A stretch of 64,000 bases of DNA from Novosphingobium olei. GTDB lineage: Bacteria > Pseudomonadota > Alphaproteobacteria > Sphingomonadales > Sphingomonadaceae. Below the pieces are notes generated by a model. That model worked only from the letters and a program-made list of their open reading frames with translations, ran no database searches and had not been told where the DNA came from. Where the stretch lies: the NCBI RefSeq assembly GCF_012927405.1, contig NZ_JABBGM010000001.1:254001-318000 (forward strand), written 5' to 3'. Each line of letters opens with the position of its first letter. Position 1 is the first letter of the stretch. A program made the position numbers and the translations under genes. This document shows positions 7,738-16,702 of this stretch, one piece after another.

Positions 7738-9381
7738 ATGACTGATCTTCCCCTTTTACGCGCGCCCCCCTTTCCAAGGCGTACGGCAACAGTCTCGCGC
7801 CACCCTAGCGCGGCCGTTCGGCCACCGGATGTATCGCTCGAACGCGTTCGGGCGGCGCGGGTGGGGGGGGCGTTCTGGGCTGTTCCGGCCAGACTGGAAA
7901 GCCCGCCGAGCGTTATCGTCCGCCCGGCGTCCGAGGCTGAAATCAGGACGCTTGCGACAGAGTTTGCCGGCGGTCAGGTGCTGTGGGCTGTTCCGTTACC
8001 CCTGCAGTCCTTCGCCACTCAGCTCTCGCGTAAAGAAGGTGGGGCTTGGTACGGGGATGTTGATCCCTGGTCGGTGCTCGATGCCGATCGCCTGCTGGTG
8101 GCGCATGGAGACGACGAGTGGGTGGCAATCGCCGCCATCATCGGCGCACCGGTCAGACTGCTGTCCGATGGCAAGCACGGGCGAAGGGGCGACAGCGCGG
8201 CCGAGCTGGCCGAAAGGGCGCGAGCGCTCCTGGGCCAGGTGGAATATCTCGACCCGTTCAACGGCGAAGCGGCCTCGATCGAGCAGGTGATCGACCAGCT
8301 GGCCGACTGGCGCCGCATCATCGAGGAAAACCGCGCCATTGCCGTGGCCTTTGGCATGGCCTGGTGGAAACGGCGGGAGATCGCGACATTCCTGTGGGTT
8401 CCCGAGCGAGCCATTTCCTTTGCCCGGCGCGCTTCGTCCGCAATCCGGCAGGCCGAACGCGCGGGCGGTGGAATCGCGATCTGGCCTTCGCGCGCGGCTG
8501 CCATCAGCAGGGTCGCGCCTGATCGGATGCCTCCTCTGGTGCGGGTCGAGGATGGCTTCGTCCGATCGGTCGGGCTGGGCAGCAACCTCGTCCCGCCATC
8601 GTCGGTCGTGGTCGACCAGCGGGGCATTCATTTCGACCCATCCGCCCCCAGTGATCTTGAGCACATCCTCGCAACACATGCCTTTCCCGAATCGCTTGTG
8701 ACCCGCGCCGCCGCGCTGCGCCGCACGATCGTGAGCGCGCAGATCAGCAAGTACGCCGCCGCGGAGAGCGCCCCGCCACCACCGCGCCAGACCGGGCGGC
8801 GCCTGGTGCTGGTGCCGGCGCAAGTGGAAGACGACATGTCAGTCGTGGCAGGTGGCGGCGGCCTGTCGTCGAACCTCGAATTCCTGCGCCGCGTCAGGGC
8901 GATGGAGCCGGACGCCGAGATCTGGTTCCGCCCGCATCCCGACGTCGATGCCGGTCATCGCAAGGGCGCAGTTCCGGATGACAAGGTGCTCCGCCTTGCC
9001 GACAGGATCGTGCGCGAGCCTAGCATGGCTGTCTTGCTCGATGTCGTGGATGCGGTGCACGTCATCACCTCGCTCACCGGCTTCGAAGCGCTGTTAAGGG
9101 GGCGGCAGGTTACTTGTCATGGTACGCCTTTCTATGCCGGCTGGGGGCTGACGACAGATCTGGGTGATGTGCCCTCGCGCCGCGGGCGCGACCTTTCACT
9201 CGACCAGCTCGTCGCCGGCGTGCTGATCCTTTACCCCCGCTACCTTGATCCGGTGACGCATCTGCCCTGTCCTCCTGAAACGCTGATCGCCCGGATGGCC
9301 GCGCACCGGATGCCGAACTGGCTCGACTGGCTGCTGCCGGTCCGGCGGTGGCAGGGGCGCTTCATGGCAAAGCTCCGATGA
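7738..9381 (+). CDS. kpsC: KpsC-like capsule Kdo transferase, N-terminal module reduced
   Basis: This 547-residue protein is of the KpsC/LipA family, which builds the beta-Kdo linker between lipid and group-2-type capsule on the cytoplasmic side of the inner membrane. A complete module is visible: LVRVEDGFVRSVGLGSN, GIHFDPSAPSDLE, WFRPHPDVDAGH, TSLTGFEALLRG and HGTPFYAGWGL, closing with YLDPVTHLPCPPE. KpsC normally has two such modules. Here residues 1 to about 190 hold only what looks like the tail of the first (YLDPFNGEAASIEQ). The gene may therefore encode a mono-functional transferase. The glycosyltransferase gene downstream overlaps its stop by four bases (ATGA). Confidence 0.8.
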   Translation: MTDLPLLRAPPFPRRTATVSRHPSAAVRPPDVSLERVRAARVGGAFWAVPARLESPPSVIVRPASEAEIRTLATEFAGGQVLWAVPLPLQSFATQLSRKEGGAWYGDVDPWSVLDADRLLVAHGDDEWVAIAAIIGAPVRLLSDGKHGRRGDSAAELAERARALLGQVEYLDPFNGEAASIEQVIDQLADWRRIIEENRAIAVAFGMAWWKRREIATFLWVPERAISFARRASSAIRQAERAGGGIAIWPSRAAAISRVAPDRMPPLVRVEDGFVRSVGLGSNLVPPSSVVVDQRGIHFDPSAPSDLEHILATHAFPESLVTRAAALRRTIVSAQISKYAAAESAPPPPRQTGRRLVLVPAQVEDDMSVVAGGGGLSSNLEFLRRVRAMEPDAEIWFRPHPDVDAGHRKGAVPDDKVLRLADRIVREPSMAVLLDVVDAVHVITSLTGFEALLRGRQVTCHGTPFYAGWGLTTDLGDVPSRRGRDLSLDQLVAGVLILYPRYLDPVTHLPCPPETLIARMAAHRMPNWLDWLLPVRRWQGRFMAKLR

Positions 9382-10595
9382 CGACGGTGATCCTCGACAT
9401 TTCGCGCCTGATCTCGCGCATCCGTCATCACACGCCCTCCGGCGTCGACCGAGTAGAGATGGCCTATGCCCGTGGATTGCTGGAGCGCTATGGCGACAAT
9501 CTGCACTTCGCTGCGGTCCACCCGCTAGGCTGGAAGGGGCGCGTGCCGCGCAACGCGGCGCTGGGCTATCTCGATTGGCTAGAGCGTTGCTGGCTGACGG
9601 GAAGCGATGAGACGCGGCAGCGTTCTCTCGCCTCGGTGATGCCTACGCTGCTGCGCCTGCGACCCCGACGGTCAAGAGAGCGAGCCGCAACCAACGTGCC
9701 GGTCTATGTGCAGGTTTCGCCGCATCATCTCACCCGGCCAAAGGCGGTCAAGGCCATGCTGGAGAGCGAGCGCGCATCCTTCCTGTGCATGGTGCATGAC
9801 CTGATCCCGATCGAATATCCTGAATATGCGAGAGAGTCGGGCGCGCGGTTGCATCGCCTGCGCATGCAGACCGTCGCCGATTTGGCCGATGCGGTGATCG
9901 TAAATTCGGCCGCGACCGGCAGGTCGTTGGCATCTTTTGCGCAAGCAGCGGGCCGTGTGCCCAGCATCCATGTTGCCTTGCTCGGCACCGAGAAACTGCC
10001 CCAGGACATTGCGGCGCAGGCTGAAGCAAATGCTTCGGCAGCCCAAGCACAGCCCTATTTCGTCTGTGTCGGGACGATCGAGCCGCGCAAGAACCACCTG
10101 CTTCTGCTCAATCTCTGGCGGCGTATGGCTGAGACCTTGCCCCCACACGAGATTCCCCGCCTCGTGATCGTGGGACGCCGAGGCTGGGAGAACGAGCAGG
10201 TCCTCGACATGCTTGAGCGCTGCGCTGCGCTCCATCCCTACGTCGAAGAAATCAACGGATGCTCCGACGTTCGGCTCGCCAGCATTGTTCGCGGCGCGCG
10301 GGCGCTGCTCATGCCATCGTTCGCGGAAGGTTTTGGCATGCCGGTGGCAGAAGCGCTGGATGCGGGCGTGCCCGTCATCTGCAGCGATATCGCAGCCCAT
10401 CGGGAAGTCGGTGGCGCCGTGCCGGACTACCTGGACCCGCTTGACGGGCCCGGCTGGATGACCCTGATCCGGGATCACGCCCGCGTTGGTGCGGCTGCCA
10501 TCGCCCAACGCGCAAGGCTGGCGCAATGGCACGCCCCGACCTGGAATGAGCATCTGGACATCGTCGATCGGGCAATCGACCAGTTGGCCCTGTAA
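9378..10595 (+). CDS. Glycosyltransferase family 4
   Basis: This 405-residue GT-B enzyme has the GT4 signature in its C-terminal half: VGTIEPRKNHLLLLN, LVIVGRRGWEN, MPSFAEGFGMPVAEALDAG and ICSDIAAHREVGG. The N-terminal part contains PSGVDRVEMAYARG and VHDLIPIEYPEY, seen in mannosyl- or rhamnosyl-type transferases of polysaccharide loci. It probably adds a sugar from a nucleotide donor to a lipid-linked polysaccharide in the cytoplasm. The ATG at 9378 overlaps the stop of the kpsC-like gene (ATGA), which shows translational coupling. The in-frame upstream ATG at 9348 lies inside that gene and is rejected. Donor and acceptor are unknown. Confidence 0.88.
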   Translation: MTTVILDISRLISRIRHHTPSGVDRVEMAYARGLLERYGDNLHFAAVHPLGWKGRVPRNAALGYLDWLERCWLTGSDETRQRSLASVMPTLLRLRPRRSRERAATNVPVYVQVSPHHLTRPKAVKAMLESERASFLCMVHDLIPIEYPEYARESGARLHRLRMQTVADLADAVIVNSAATGRSLASFAQAAGRVPSIHVALLGTEKLPQDIAAQAEANASAAQAQPYFVCVGTIEPRKNHLLLLNLWRRMAETLPPHEIPRLVIVGRRGWENEQVLDMLERCAALHPYVEEINGCSDVRLASIVRGARALLMPSFAEGFGMPVAEALDAGVPVICSDIAAHREVGGAVPDYLDPLDGPGWMTLIRDHARVGAAAIAQRARLAQWHAPTWNEHLDIVDRAIDQLAL

Positions 10596-10635
10596 GACAA
10601 AGACCGCTAGCTGCCCTGCACGTGCAGGGGCGTCA

Positions 10636-11262
10636 CTACGCGCTCGAGCGCTTTCGCTGAGACTTGATGGTCGAGCCGAACAGCTTGTCCCACAAAGGTG
10701 TGGTGATAGCGAAGTTGCCCGCCTCGCTGCCGTGGTGGTGCCGCATGTGATGGCGCTTCAGGACGTTGGCGATGCGCCCCTTCATTGGCCATTGATGACA
10801 GCCGAAGTGGATCACATCGTAAAACACGTATCCACTGATGAACCCAAGGAACAGCCACGTGCCGCTGGCACCAAGTGCCAGCACGCACAGCCCCCAGACG
10901 GCTGCCGCAATCGGAATGCTGACGATCGGCGGCATCAGATTGCGCAGCGGGTCGTTCGAATTGACGTGGTGATTGCCGTGAAGGACGAAGACCGCCGATC
11001 GGACAAACGCCACTTCCGAAGACCAGTGGAAGGCAAACCGGTGCATGGCATATTCGAACAGGCTCCACACCAGCACGCCCACGCAAAGCAGGGGCACGAC
11101 CAAGAGGTCAAAGCCAGCGGTACTCAACCCGACCAATGCGATGACAGGCAGCGCAACTGCCCAAGTGGCACAAAATGCCGTGAGCGAAACGATGCTCAAG
11201 CGCTCCAGCGCCTCACTGCGGAAAAGCCGAAGGGCCCCGGATTGGTCATTGTGCAGCGCCAT
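10636..11262 (-). CDS. Membrane fatty acid hydroxylase / sterol desaturase family protein
   Basis: This is a 208-residue integral membrane protein with four hydrophobic segments and the histidine clusters of the di-iron hydroxylase superfamily: HRFAFHW, HGNHH, HFGCHQW and HMRHHH. Such enzymes hydroxylate or desaturate lipid chains with O2. The family includes carotenoid, sterol and sphingolipid fatty-acid hydroxylases. The ATG at 11262 (CAGAGAAA upstream) is chosen over a TTG at 11280. It is a single gene on the minus strand between two polysaccharide genes, so a role in modifying a lipid anchor or sphingolipid is possible but unproven. Confidence 0.82.
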   Translation of the reverse strand: MALHNDQSGALRLFRSEALERLSIVSLTAFCATWAVALPVIALVGLSTAGFDLLVVPLLCVGVLVWSLFEYAMHRFAFHWSSEVAFVRSAVFVLHGNHHVNSNDPLRNLMPPIVSIPIAAAVWGLCVLALGASGTWLFLGFISGYVFYDVIHFGCHQWPMKGRIANVLKRHHMRHHHGSEAGNFAITTPLWDKLFGSTIKSQRKRSSA

Positions 11263-11447
11263 AATTTTCTCTGTCAACAAAACTAGCTCTCGAGTGTCAA
11301 GTAGTGGGCCGGCATATTTGATCCTGCAATTTGGCCATGTAGATCAATTTGGTTATAGTAAACTGAGGAATTGCGAGCGATTGCTGCGGTGCGACAGCGA
11401 TTGTGGCGAGTATACACACTGGCCCAGCAATCTTAAGGGGCGATGCG

Positions 11448-12251
11448 ATGAACAGCCCGCCTCTTTCCGACGCTGATTCCACCGCCTGCCGGAACGTCCT
11501 TATCGTCGGCGCATCCGGAGAAATTGGCGCGGCTATCGCCATCGATTACGCCAAGCGTGGTGCGCGCCTGTGCTTGTGGGGGCGCGATCCGGTCCGTTTG
11601 CTGAAGACGATCGAAGCCTGCATTGCCGCTGGCGCCGACGCGGTCAGCAGCCGGCTTCTGGATATAGAGGACGTGGCAGCGGCTTGTCAGGCGATCGTTG
11701 CTGACGATGCAGCGACGCCATTCGATTGTGCTGTGTTTGCGGCTGGCTTGGGCGATGTCAAAGGAGCTGGCCAAGTGATCGAAGCGGCTGATCAGGTGGC
11801 AAGGCTGGGCATCGTCAACTTTGTCGCCCCTGCTGCCATGGCGTCCGCGTTGGGTGAGGAAATGGCGATGCGGCAGGCGGGGCGCATCGTGCTGATCGGA
11901 TCGGCAGCCGCGTTCCATGCGCTTCCTTTTGCCGCAGGCTACGCCGGATCGAAAGCGGGGCTGGCCCGGTTTGCTGATGCGTTGCGCATTGGATTGAAGC
12001 CTCATGGTGTGTCCGTCACAATGGTATCTCCAGGCTTTGTCGACACGGCTGCCGCACGGCGGGTACCGGGGCCCAAGCCGGGCATTCTCTCGCCCGAGGT
12101 CGCAGCCAACAGTATCGTCGCGGCAGCTGAAGAGGGTGTTGTGCATCTTGTTGTGCCCCGCACCTTTGTAATTCTTCGCCTCTTGGATCGCATGCTCCCT
12201 CGCGCCATGCGGGATCGCTTGTTGAGAGCTCTTGCACCGCAGGAGCGCTAG
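11448..12251 (+). CDS. SDR family oxidoreductase
   Basis: This 267-residue short-chain dehydrogenase has the NAD(P) motif IVGASGEIGAAIA near the N-terminus, the catalytic serine in IVLIGSAAAF, and GYAGSKAG as the YxxxK motif. The C-terminal basic helix region (RLLDRMLPRAMRDRLLRAL) resembles membrane-associated SDRs of polysaccharide loci. The start is the ATG at 11448 with AAGGGG upstream; the track's longer form begins with an unlikely codon. Its 3' end overlaps the convergent sulfatase-family gene by four bases. The substrate is unknown. It may form a modified nucleotide sugar or a ketosugar intermediate. Confidence 0.83.
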   Translation: MNSPPLSDADSTACRNVLIVGASGEIGAAIAIDYAKRGARLCLWGRDPVRLLKTIEACIAAGADAVSSRLLDIEDVAAACQAIVADDAATPFDCAVFAAGLGDVKGAGQVIEAADQVARLGIVNFVAPAAMASALGEEMAMRQAGRIVLIGSAAAFHALPFAAGYAGSKAGLARFADALRIGLKPHGVSVTMVSPGFVDTAAARRVPGPKPGILSPEVAANSIVAAAEEGVVHLVVPRTFVILRLLDRMLPRAMRDRLLRALAPQER

Positions 12252-13723
12252 CGCGCCAAGGCGCTTTCGAAAATCGCCTGATGGAGACCAGCGGGGGTGA
12301 GCCCCACCGGCTGCGCTGCGGATAATCCGTCGTCGCCCCTGCTGCTCTGTGCGAGGTCGACGATGACATAGGGCGTATGCCGATCCCCTCCGGGTTGTAC
12401 ATGGCCGGGAATGCTCGGCCGGTGATCGCCGAAAAATACAAGAGTCACCGGCTGCTCGAGTCTATCCAGGCGTTCGATCAGGCTGCCGAGCATGGCATCG
12501 CCGTTCCGAACCAGCCGCAGATAACCTTCGCGAAGATCGCCGCCGCCTGCGTCCCATGGTCCGTGGTTCTCGATCGTGACAGCATAGATCAGCGTGGGGC
12601 CGATGGCCTCTTGCGCGAGATCGACGATTGCATCGGCGATGGCAGCGTCGCTCACATAGCGCCCTTCGCCTTCTCTCGGAGGCGCAAATCGCTCCTCTCC
12701 CACCAACTCGGCGAAACCCCCTGCCGTCAGGATTTCGGCTCGATTGTAGAAGCGCATGTCGTGCGGGTGAACGAACAGGCTGCGCCAATTGCCGGGCGCA
12801 AGCCGCGCGGGCAGCGCGAAGCTCGTCTCGCCGAGCGCGGTGAGGTAGGGATCGAAGCGCCTGAAGCCGAGCTGGCCTTCGCTTCTCCCGAAGATCACCC
12901 CGTATTCGGTGCGCATGGTGTAGGCGCCGAACCCGGACACGGCCAGATCACCCCACTGCCGTGCGCGACGCCGTGCCGCGACGAGGGACGGCAACGCGAG
13001 AGCGTTGTCGTCGAACAGTTCAACCGGGTCGGCAAACGATTCGCACTGGATCACCACGATCAGGCGGTTGTCCTGCGCAAAGGTGCTTCGGTCGATTGCG
13101 TGCAAGGGCGCCGGGTCGGGCGTCTGCCGCCACCTTACGGCATGCAGAAAGAGCGTCGCGATCAGGCCGTGGCGGGCCACATCGGCATCGGCATCAGGGT
13201 CCTGGGCGAGCCGCGCAACTGCCGGCAGCCGCAGCACGAGCGCAATCCCGATCGCGCTGCCGGCCGATATCGCGAGCCCCCAGACCCGCTCGGCCTGCGA
13301 TCCGTGCAAGATCGCCCAGGCCAACAGAAGAAGGACCAGCGGCGCACAGACCAGCAAGGCAGACCTTTGCCATCGCGCGAGCGCGGAAAAGTAAAACTGC
13401 GGATGACGAAACACCGCGAACAGCAGGGCGAAATCGCTGAACAGCAGCGGCTCGCCCAGGACGCGGCGCTTCGCTGCCGAAACTGTCGCCAGCAGCGTGG
13501 CAAATCCCCCGACGATGATGGCCGCCCCGGTGGCCTTGCCGATCACCAGCATGAGCAGGCCCCATGCCGTCAGCACGAGAAGGCACAGAAGCGCGACACC
13601 TGCGGTGCTTCGCACAGCCGGGATCCTTCCGGTGAGGGTCGGACGAACACAGGCATCGGCGGTGAGGGCGACTGCAACGAGGACTGCGGACATCAACACT
13701 AAAGACAGCGACGTTGCTCCCAC
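12248..13723 (-). CDS. LTA-synthase-like sulfatase-fold phosphoglycerol (or phosphoethanolamine) transferase
   Basis: This is a 491-residue protein. The N-terminus has about five hydrophobic membrane segments (residues 5-165), and a periplasmic alkaline-phosphatase-fold domain follows. The domain shows VIQCESFADP (metal-binding Glu), MRTEYGVIFG with the likely catalytic threonine, IENHGPW, and FFGDHRPS with metal-binding Asp-His. This is the arrangement of LtaS/MdoB enzymes, which move phosphoglycerol groups from phospholipid to glycans. In this capsule region it probably decorates the exported polysaccharide. The start at 13723 is the longest one consistent with the first hydrophobic helix; later ATG codons are possible. 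It is convergent with the SDR gene. Confidence 0.83.
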   Translation of the reverse strand: MGATSLSLVLMSAVLVAVALTADACVRPTLTGRIPAVRSTAGVALLCLLVLTAWGLLMLVIGKATGAAIIVGGFATLLATVSAAKRRVLGEPLLFSDFALLFAVFRHPQFYFSALARWQRSALLVCAPLVLLLLAWAILHGSQAERVWGLAISAGSAIGIALVLRLPAVARLAQDPDADADVARHGLIATLFLHAVRWRQTPDPAPLHAIDRSTFAQDNRLIVVIQCESFADPVELFDDNALALPSLVAARRRARQWGDLAVSGFGAYTMRTEYGVIFGRSEGQLGFRRFDPYLTALGETSFALPARLAPGNWRSLFVHPHDMRFYNRAEILTAGGFAELVGEERFAPPREGEGRYVSDAAIADAIVDLAQEAIGPTLIYAVTIENHGPWDAGGGDLREGYLRLVRNGDAMLGSLIERLDRLEQPVTLVFFGDHRPSIPGHVQPGGDRHTPYVIVDLAQSSRGDDGLSAAQPVGLTPAGLHQAIFESALAR

Positions 13724-13844
13724 GCGGCGGCCGGGGCATTGCCACGGCGGTCTGGTGGCGCATTAACAACACACGTAAACCGAGTCATCGATTATTGCGT
13801 TCCGTTGAGGAAATACGCCGTCGACGAAGCCATTGCTTGCAGCT

Positions 13845-15155
13845 ATGGCCGGGCGGATGTCTTTGGCTGATGCTGTCAATGTAGCTGCTTCATCGGATTA
13901 TTCACGCAAGTCCGTGGCAGTTGGTTCAATTGCGCCGGAAAAGCGCCGGATCTTGCTGTTGCAGGGCCTGATGGGCCCCCTGTTTCGTCGGTTGGGACAA
14001 GGCCTCCGCGCCGCCGGGCACGAGGTTCACAAGGTGAACTTCAACGGGGGTGATCGGCTTTATTGGCGGCTGCCGAACGGAATCGACTATCGCGGCACGC
14101 TTGAAGCGTGGCCCGCTGTCTTCGCACAAATTCTTGCCGAGCGGCGTATCACGGACGTCATCCTATTCGGTGACTGTCGCCAGCATCACATTCGCGCGAC
14201 GCGGATCTGTCGTGAACTCGGTGTTGCCGTCCACGTATTCGAGGAAGGGTACATCCGGCCGGACTGGGTCACGCTCGAACGTGAGGGTGTCAATGGCCAC
14301 TCGAGCCTTCCCAGTGACCCGGAATGGTTCCGGTCGATGGCTGCCACCTTGCCTCCGGTGCCAGAGCACCGCCAGGTGCCGTCGTCCTTCCGCAGGCGCG
14401 CACTTGAAGGTTTGCTCTACAACATCGCTGACGTGACCACGCGCTGGTATTACTCGAACTGGGACAACCATCGCCCCTGGCCGCCCCTTGTCGAGGGCAA
14501 GGGCTGGGCCCGCAAGATTCTGCAGCGCAAGCAGAGAAATCTCGAAACGGAGCGGGTGTTCGCCAAGGTCGAATGCGCGCAGGCTGCGCCCTTTTTTCTT
14601 TTTCCGCTTCAGCTTGATTCTGATGCGCAGATCCTGCTGCATTCACCGTTCGGCGGCATGGCCGAGGCGCTGCGCACGGTAATCGCATCGTTTGCGCGCT
14701 TCGCTCCGTCTGAGACGAGGTTGCTGGTCAAGGAGCACCCTCTCGACAACTGGGTGCGCGACTGGCGCCGCACCACTTATCAAGTCGCCGAAGAATTCGG
14801 AGTCGCCGAGCGCATCGATTATCTGCCGGGCGGTGATATTGTACCAATTGCGCGCGCATCTCTCGGCATGGTGACGATCAACAGCACCAGCGGCACGCTG
14901 GGCCTCATGCTTGGCAAGCCCGTCGTCGTGCTTGGCAGCGCAATCTACGATGTGCCTGGTATTACCTGTCAGGACGGGCTCGATGCGTTCTGGGGCAACC
15001 CCGTTGCACCAGACCTCGAAGTGTTTGCTGCATTCCGCCGCGTGCTGATCGATCGCTGCCTGATACCCGGAGGCTTCTTTTCCGAAGAAGCGCTGGCGAT
15101 GGTGGTGCGTCATGCCATCGCCCGTTTCGAAGGACATCCGATATTGCCAGAGTGA
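13845..15155 (+). CDS. kpsS: KpsS-like capsule polysaccharide Kdo transferase
   Basis: This 436-residue protein is of the KpsS/LipB family. Its hallmarks are LLLQGLMGPLFRRLGQGLRA, HKVNFNGGDRLYW, VFEEGYIRPDWVTLE, FPLQLDSDAQ, and a terminal NSTSGTLGLMLGKPVVVLG. KpsS adds the first beta-Kdo to phosphatidylglycerol, and KpsC extends the linker. Having both in one region is strong evidence for a Kdo-linked capsule. The start is uncertain. The candidates are TTG 13833, ATG 13845 and ATG 13857, none with a clear ribosome-binding site; the ATG at 13845 is taken. No kpsM, T, D or E exporter gene is present in the window. Confidence 0.87.
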   Translation: MAGRMSLADAVNVAASSDYSRKSVAVGSIAPEKRRILLLQGLMGPLFRRLGQGLRAAGHEVHKVNFNGGDRLYWRLPNGIDYRGTLEAWPAVFAQILAERRITDVILFGDCRQHHIRATRICRELGVAVHVFEEGYIRPDWVTLEREGVNGHSSLPSDPEWFRSMAATLPPVPEHRQVPSSFRRRALEGLLYNIADVTTRWYYSNWDNHRPWPPLVEGKGWARKILQRKQRNLETERVFAKVECAQAAPFFLFPLQLDSDAQILLHSPFGGMAEALRTVIASFARFAPSETRLLVKEHPLDNWVRDWRRTTYQVAEEFGVAERIDYLPGGDIVPIARASLGMVTINSTSGTLGLMLGKPVVVLGSAIYDVPGITCQDGLDAFWGNPVAPDLEVFAAFRRVLIDRCLIPGGFFSEEALAMVVRHAIARFEGHPILPE

Positions 15156-15688
15156 TGTCGGTGGATTTGGTCCACGTCCGGTGAAATAGCGGCAAGCCGC
15201 TCTGCAGGTTGCCTACCGAAACTTCCTGTCATTCCGGCACGATATGGTCCTTCCACAGGATCGCGTCAGGCGGGGTGTGTGTCCTCATTGCCCGCGGGAA
15301 ATAGCTGCTCCCACCTCCTTGTGAGGCGGGCTGCAACCAAGACCCAAGCCTCGGCTGCAACATAATTTTCTTGGGCCGGAAACCAATCTCGCACCGCGGC
15401 ATTGAAGCTAAGTTTGATCGATCGAAATTTGCTCCATTATGGATTTTTTAGAGTAATCATCTCGGCAGTTACTTGAAATTTTAGTATCGCTTGTTGCCCT
15501 CATTCAGAGTACCAAGCAGTTAGCAAGCGCAGCATTGGGGCGAAATTCCCGCCTCAAAGGTTAGCCAAAGTTCGACCTGTTCGCCGCTTCGGATACGCTT
15601 TCCATAGCGTTCTCGTCTGGTTCGCAGGTCGTCCATTCCTATCGCTCCATCATCGATGATGGCGGTGCAGGTAAGTTAGGGCCAACGG
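15156..15688. other. 533-bp intergenic region before kpsF, AT-rich
   Basis: No gene is visible in either strand. The central part (about 15380-15500) is unusually AT-rich for this window and includes a TTTGATCGATCGAAA palindrome-like stretch near 15415. This suggests that the promoter of the Kdo genes lies here, but I cannot assign boxes with confidence. Confidence 0.5.
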
Positions 15689-16687
15689 ATGGAAGCCGAT
15701 CTCATCGCTCTCGAGGCCGGTCAAAAAGCCACGATCAGTCGTGGAGCCGAAGTTATTCGGATCGAGATCGAGGCTTTGCAGAAGCTCGAGCAATCGTTGA
15801 ACCAGAACTTCGTTGAGGCCTGTCATACGATTCTTGACGCAAAGGGGCGAGTAATCGTCACCGGCATGGGGAAGTCCGGCCAGATCGGTCGCAAGGCTGC
15901 AGCGACCTTCTCCGCTACAGGAACGCCGTCGTTCTATGTCCATCCGGGAGAGGCAGCGCACGGTGACCTTGGCATGCTGGTGCCCGGCGACGTCCTACTG
16001 GTCATTTCAAACTCGGGCAGCACGACCGAGCTCCACTCCCTGCTGCGCCATGCCCGCGCGCTCGAAGTTCCGGTGATCGGCATCGCCTCGCGCCCTGAAT
16101 CATTGGTCATGCGCCATGCAGACGTTCAACTCTGCCTGCCTAGAGCACGCGAAGCGTGCCATGCCAACATCGCGCCGACGACCTCGACAACCATGCAACT
16201 CGCGTTGTGCGATGCTCTCGCCATGGCGGTGATGGACATGCGGGGCTTCTCACAAGACGGCATGAAGCTTCTTCATCCAGGCGGCGCGATCGGACTGCGC
16301 CTGCTTCCGGTGCGAGACCTCATGCATGGCGCGAAATCGATGCCGTTGGTGACGCTAAATGCGCGGATGCCCGACGTGATCTCGGTCATGACGTCTCGCG
16401 GTTTCGGCATTGCCGGCATCGTCGACGAGCAGGGGGCCTTGCTCGGCGTCATCACCGACGGGGACTTGCGGCGCCATTTCGATGTGCTGGCCAACGTTAC
16501 GGCCAAGGAGGTTATGACCGCAGCGCCCAAATGCCTTGATGGCGACATGAGCGCGGAGGCCGCGCTCGAAGTGCTGAACGACCTCAAGATTTCCGCGGCC
16601 TTCGTGGTTCAGGCAGACGATGATGGGGTGCGGGTTCCGGTAGGCATCATCCATATCCACGATTTCGTTCGCATCGGCCTCAATTGA
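15689..16687 (+). CDS. kpsF: D-arabinose 5-phosphate isomerase (KpsF/KdsD), intact copy
   Basis: This 332-residue enzyme converts ribulose 5-phosphate to arabinose 5-phosphate, the first step of Kdo synthesis. The N-terminal SIS domain has VTGMGKSGQIGRKAAATFSATGTP and ISNSGSTTEL. The TTSTT segment and the GGAIG region follow, then two CBS domains (about residues 205-332) ending with GIIHIHDFVRIGL. The length is standard for the family. The ATG follows TTAGGG. It is 15 bases upstream of kdsB, so the two genes form a CMP-Kdo supply pair. A second, frameshifted copy of this gene lies at 21201-22276. Confidence 0.95.
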   Translation: MEADLIALEAGQKATISRGAEVIRIEIEALQKLEQSLNQNFVEACHTILDAKGRVIVTGMGKSGQIGRKAAATFSATGTPSFYVHPGEAAHGDLGMLVPGDVLLVISNSGSTTELHSLLRHARALEVPVIGIASRPESLVMRHADVQLCLPRAREACHANIAPTTSTTMQLALCDALAMAVMDMRGFSQDGMKLLHPGGAIGLRLLPVRDLMHGAKSMPLVTLNARMPDVISVMTSRGFGIAGIVDEQGALLGVITDGDLRRHFDVLANVTAKEVMTAAPKCLDGDMSAEAALEVLNDLKISAAFVVQADDDGVRVPVGIIHIHDFVRIGLN

Positions 16688-16702
16688 CGTTACCGATGGC
16701 GA

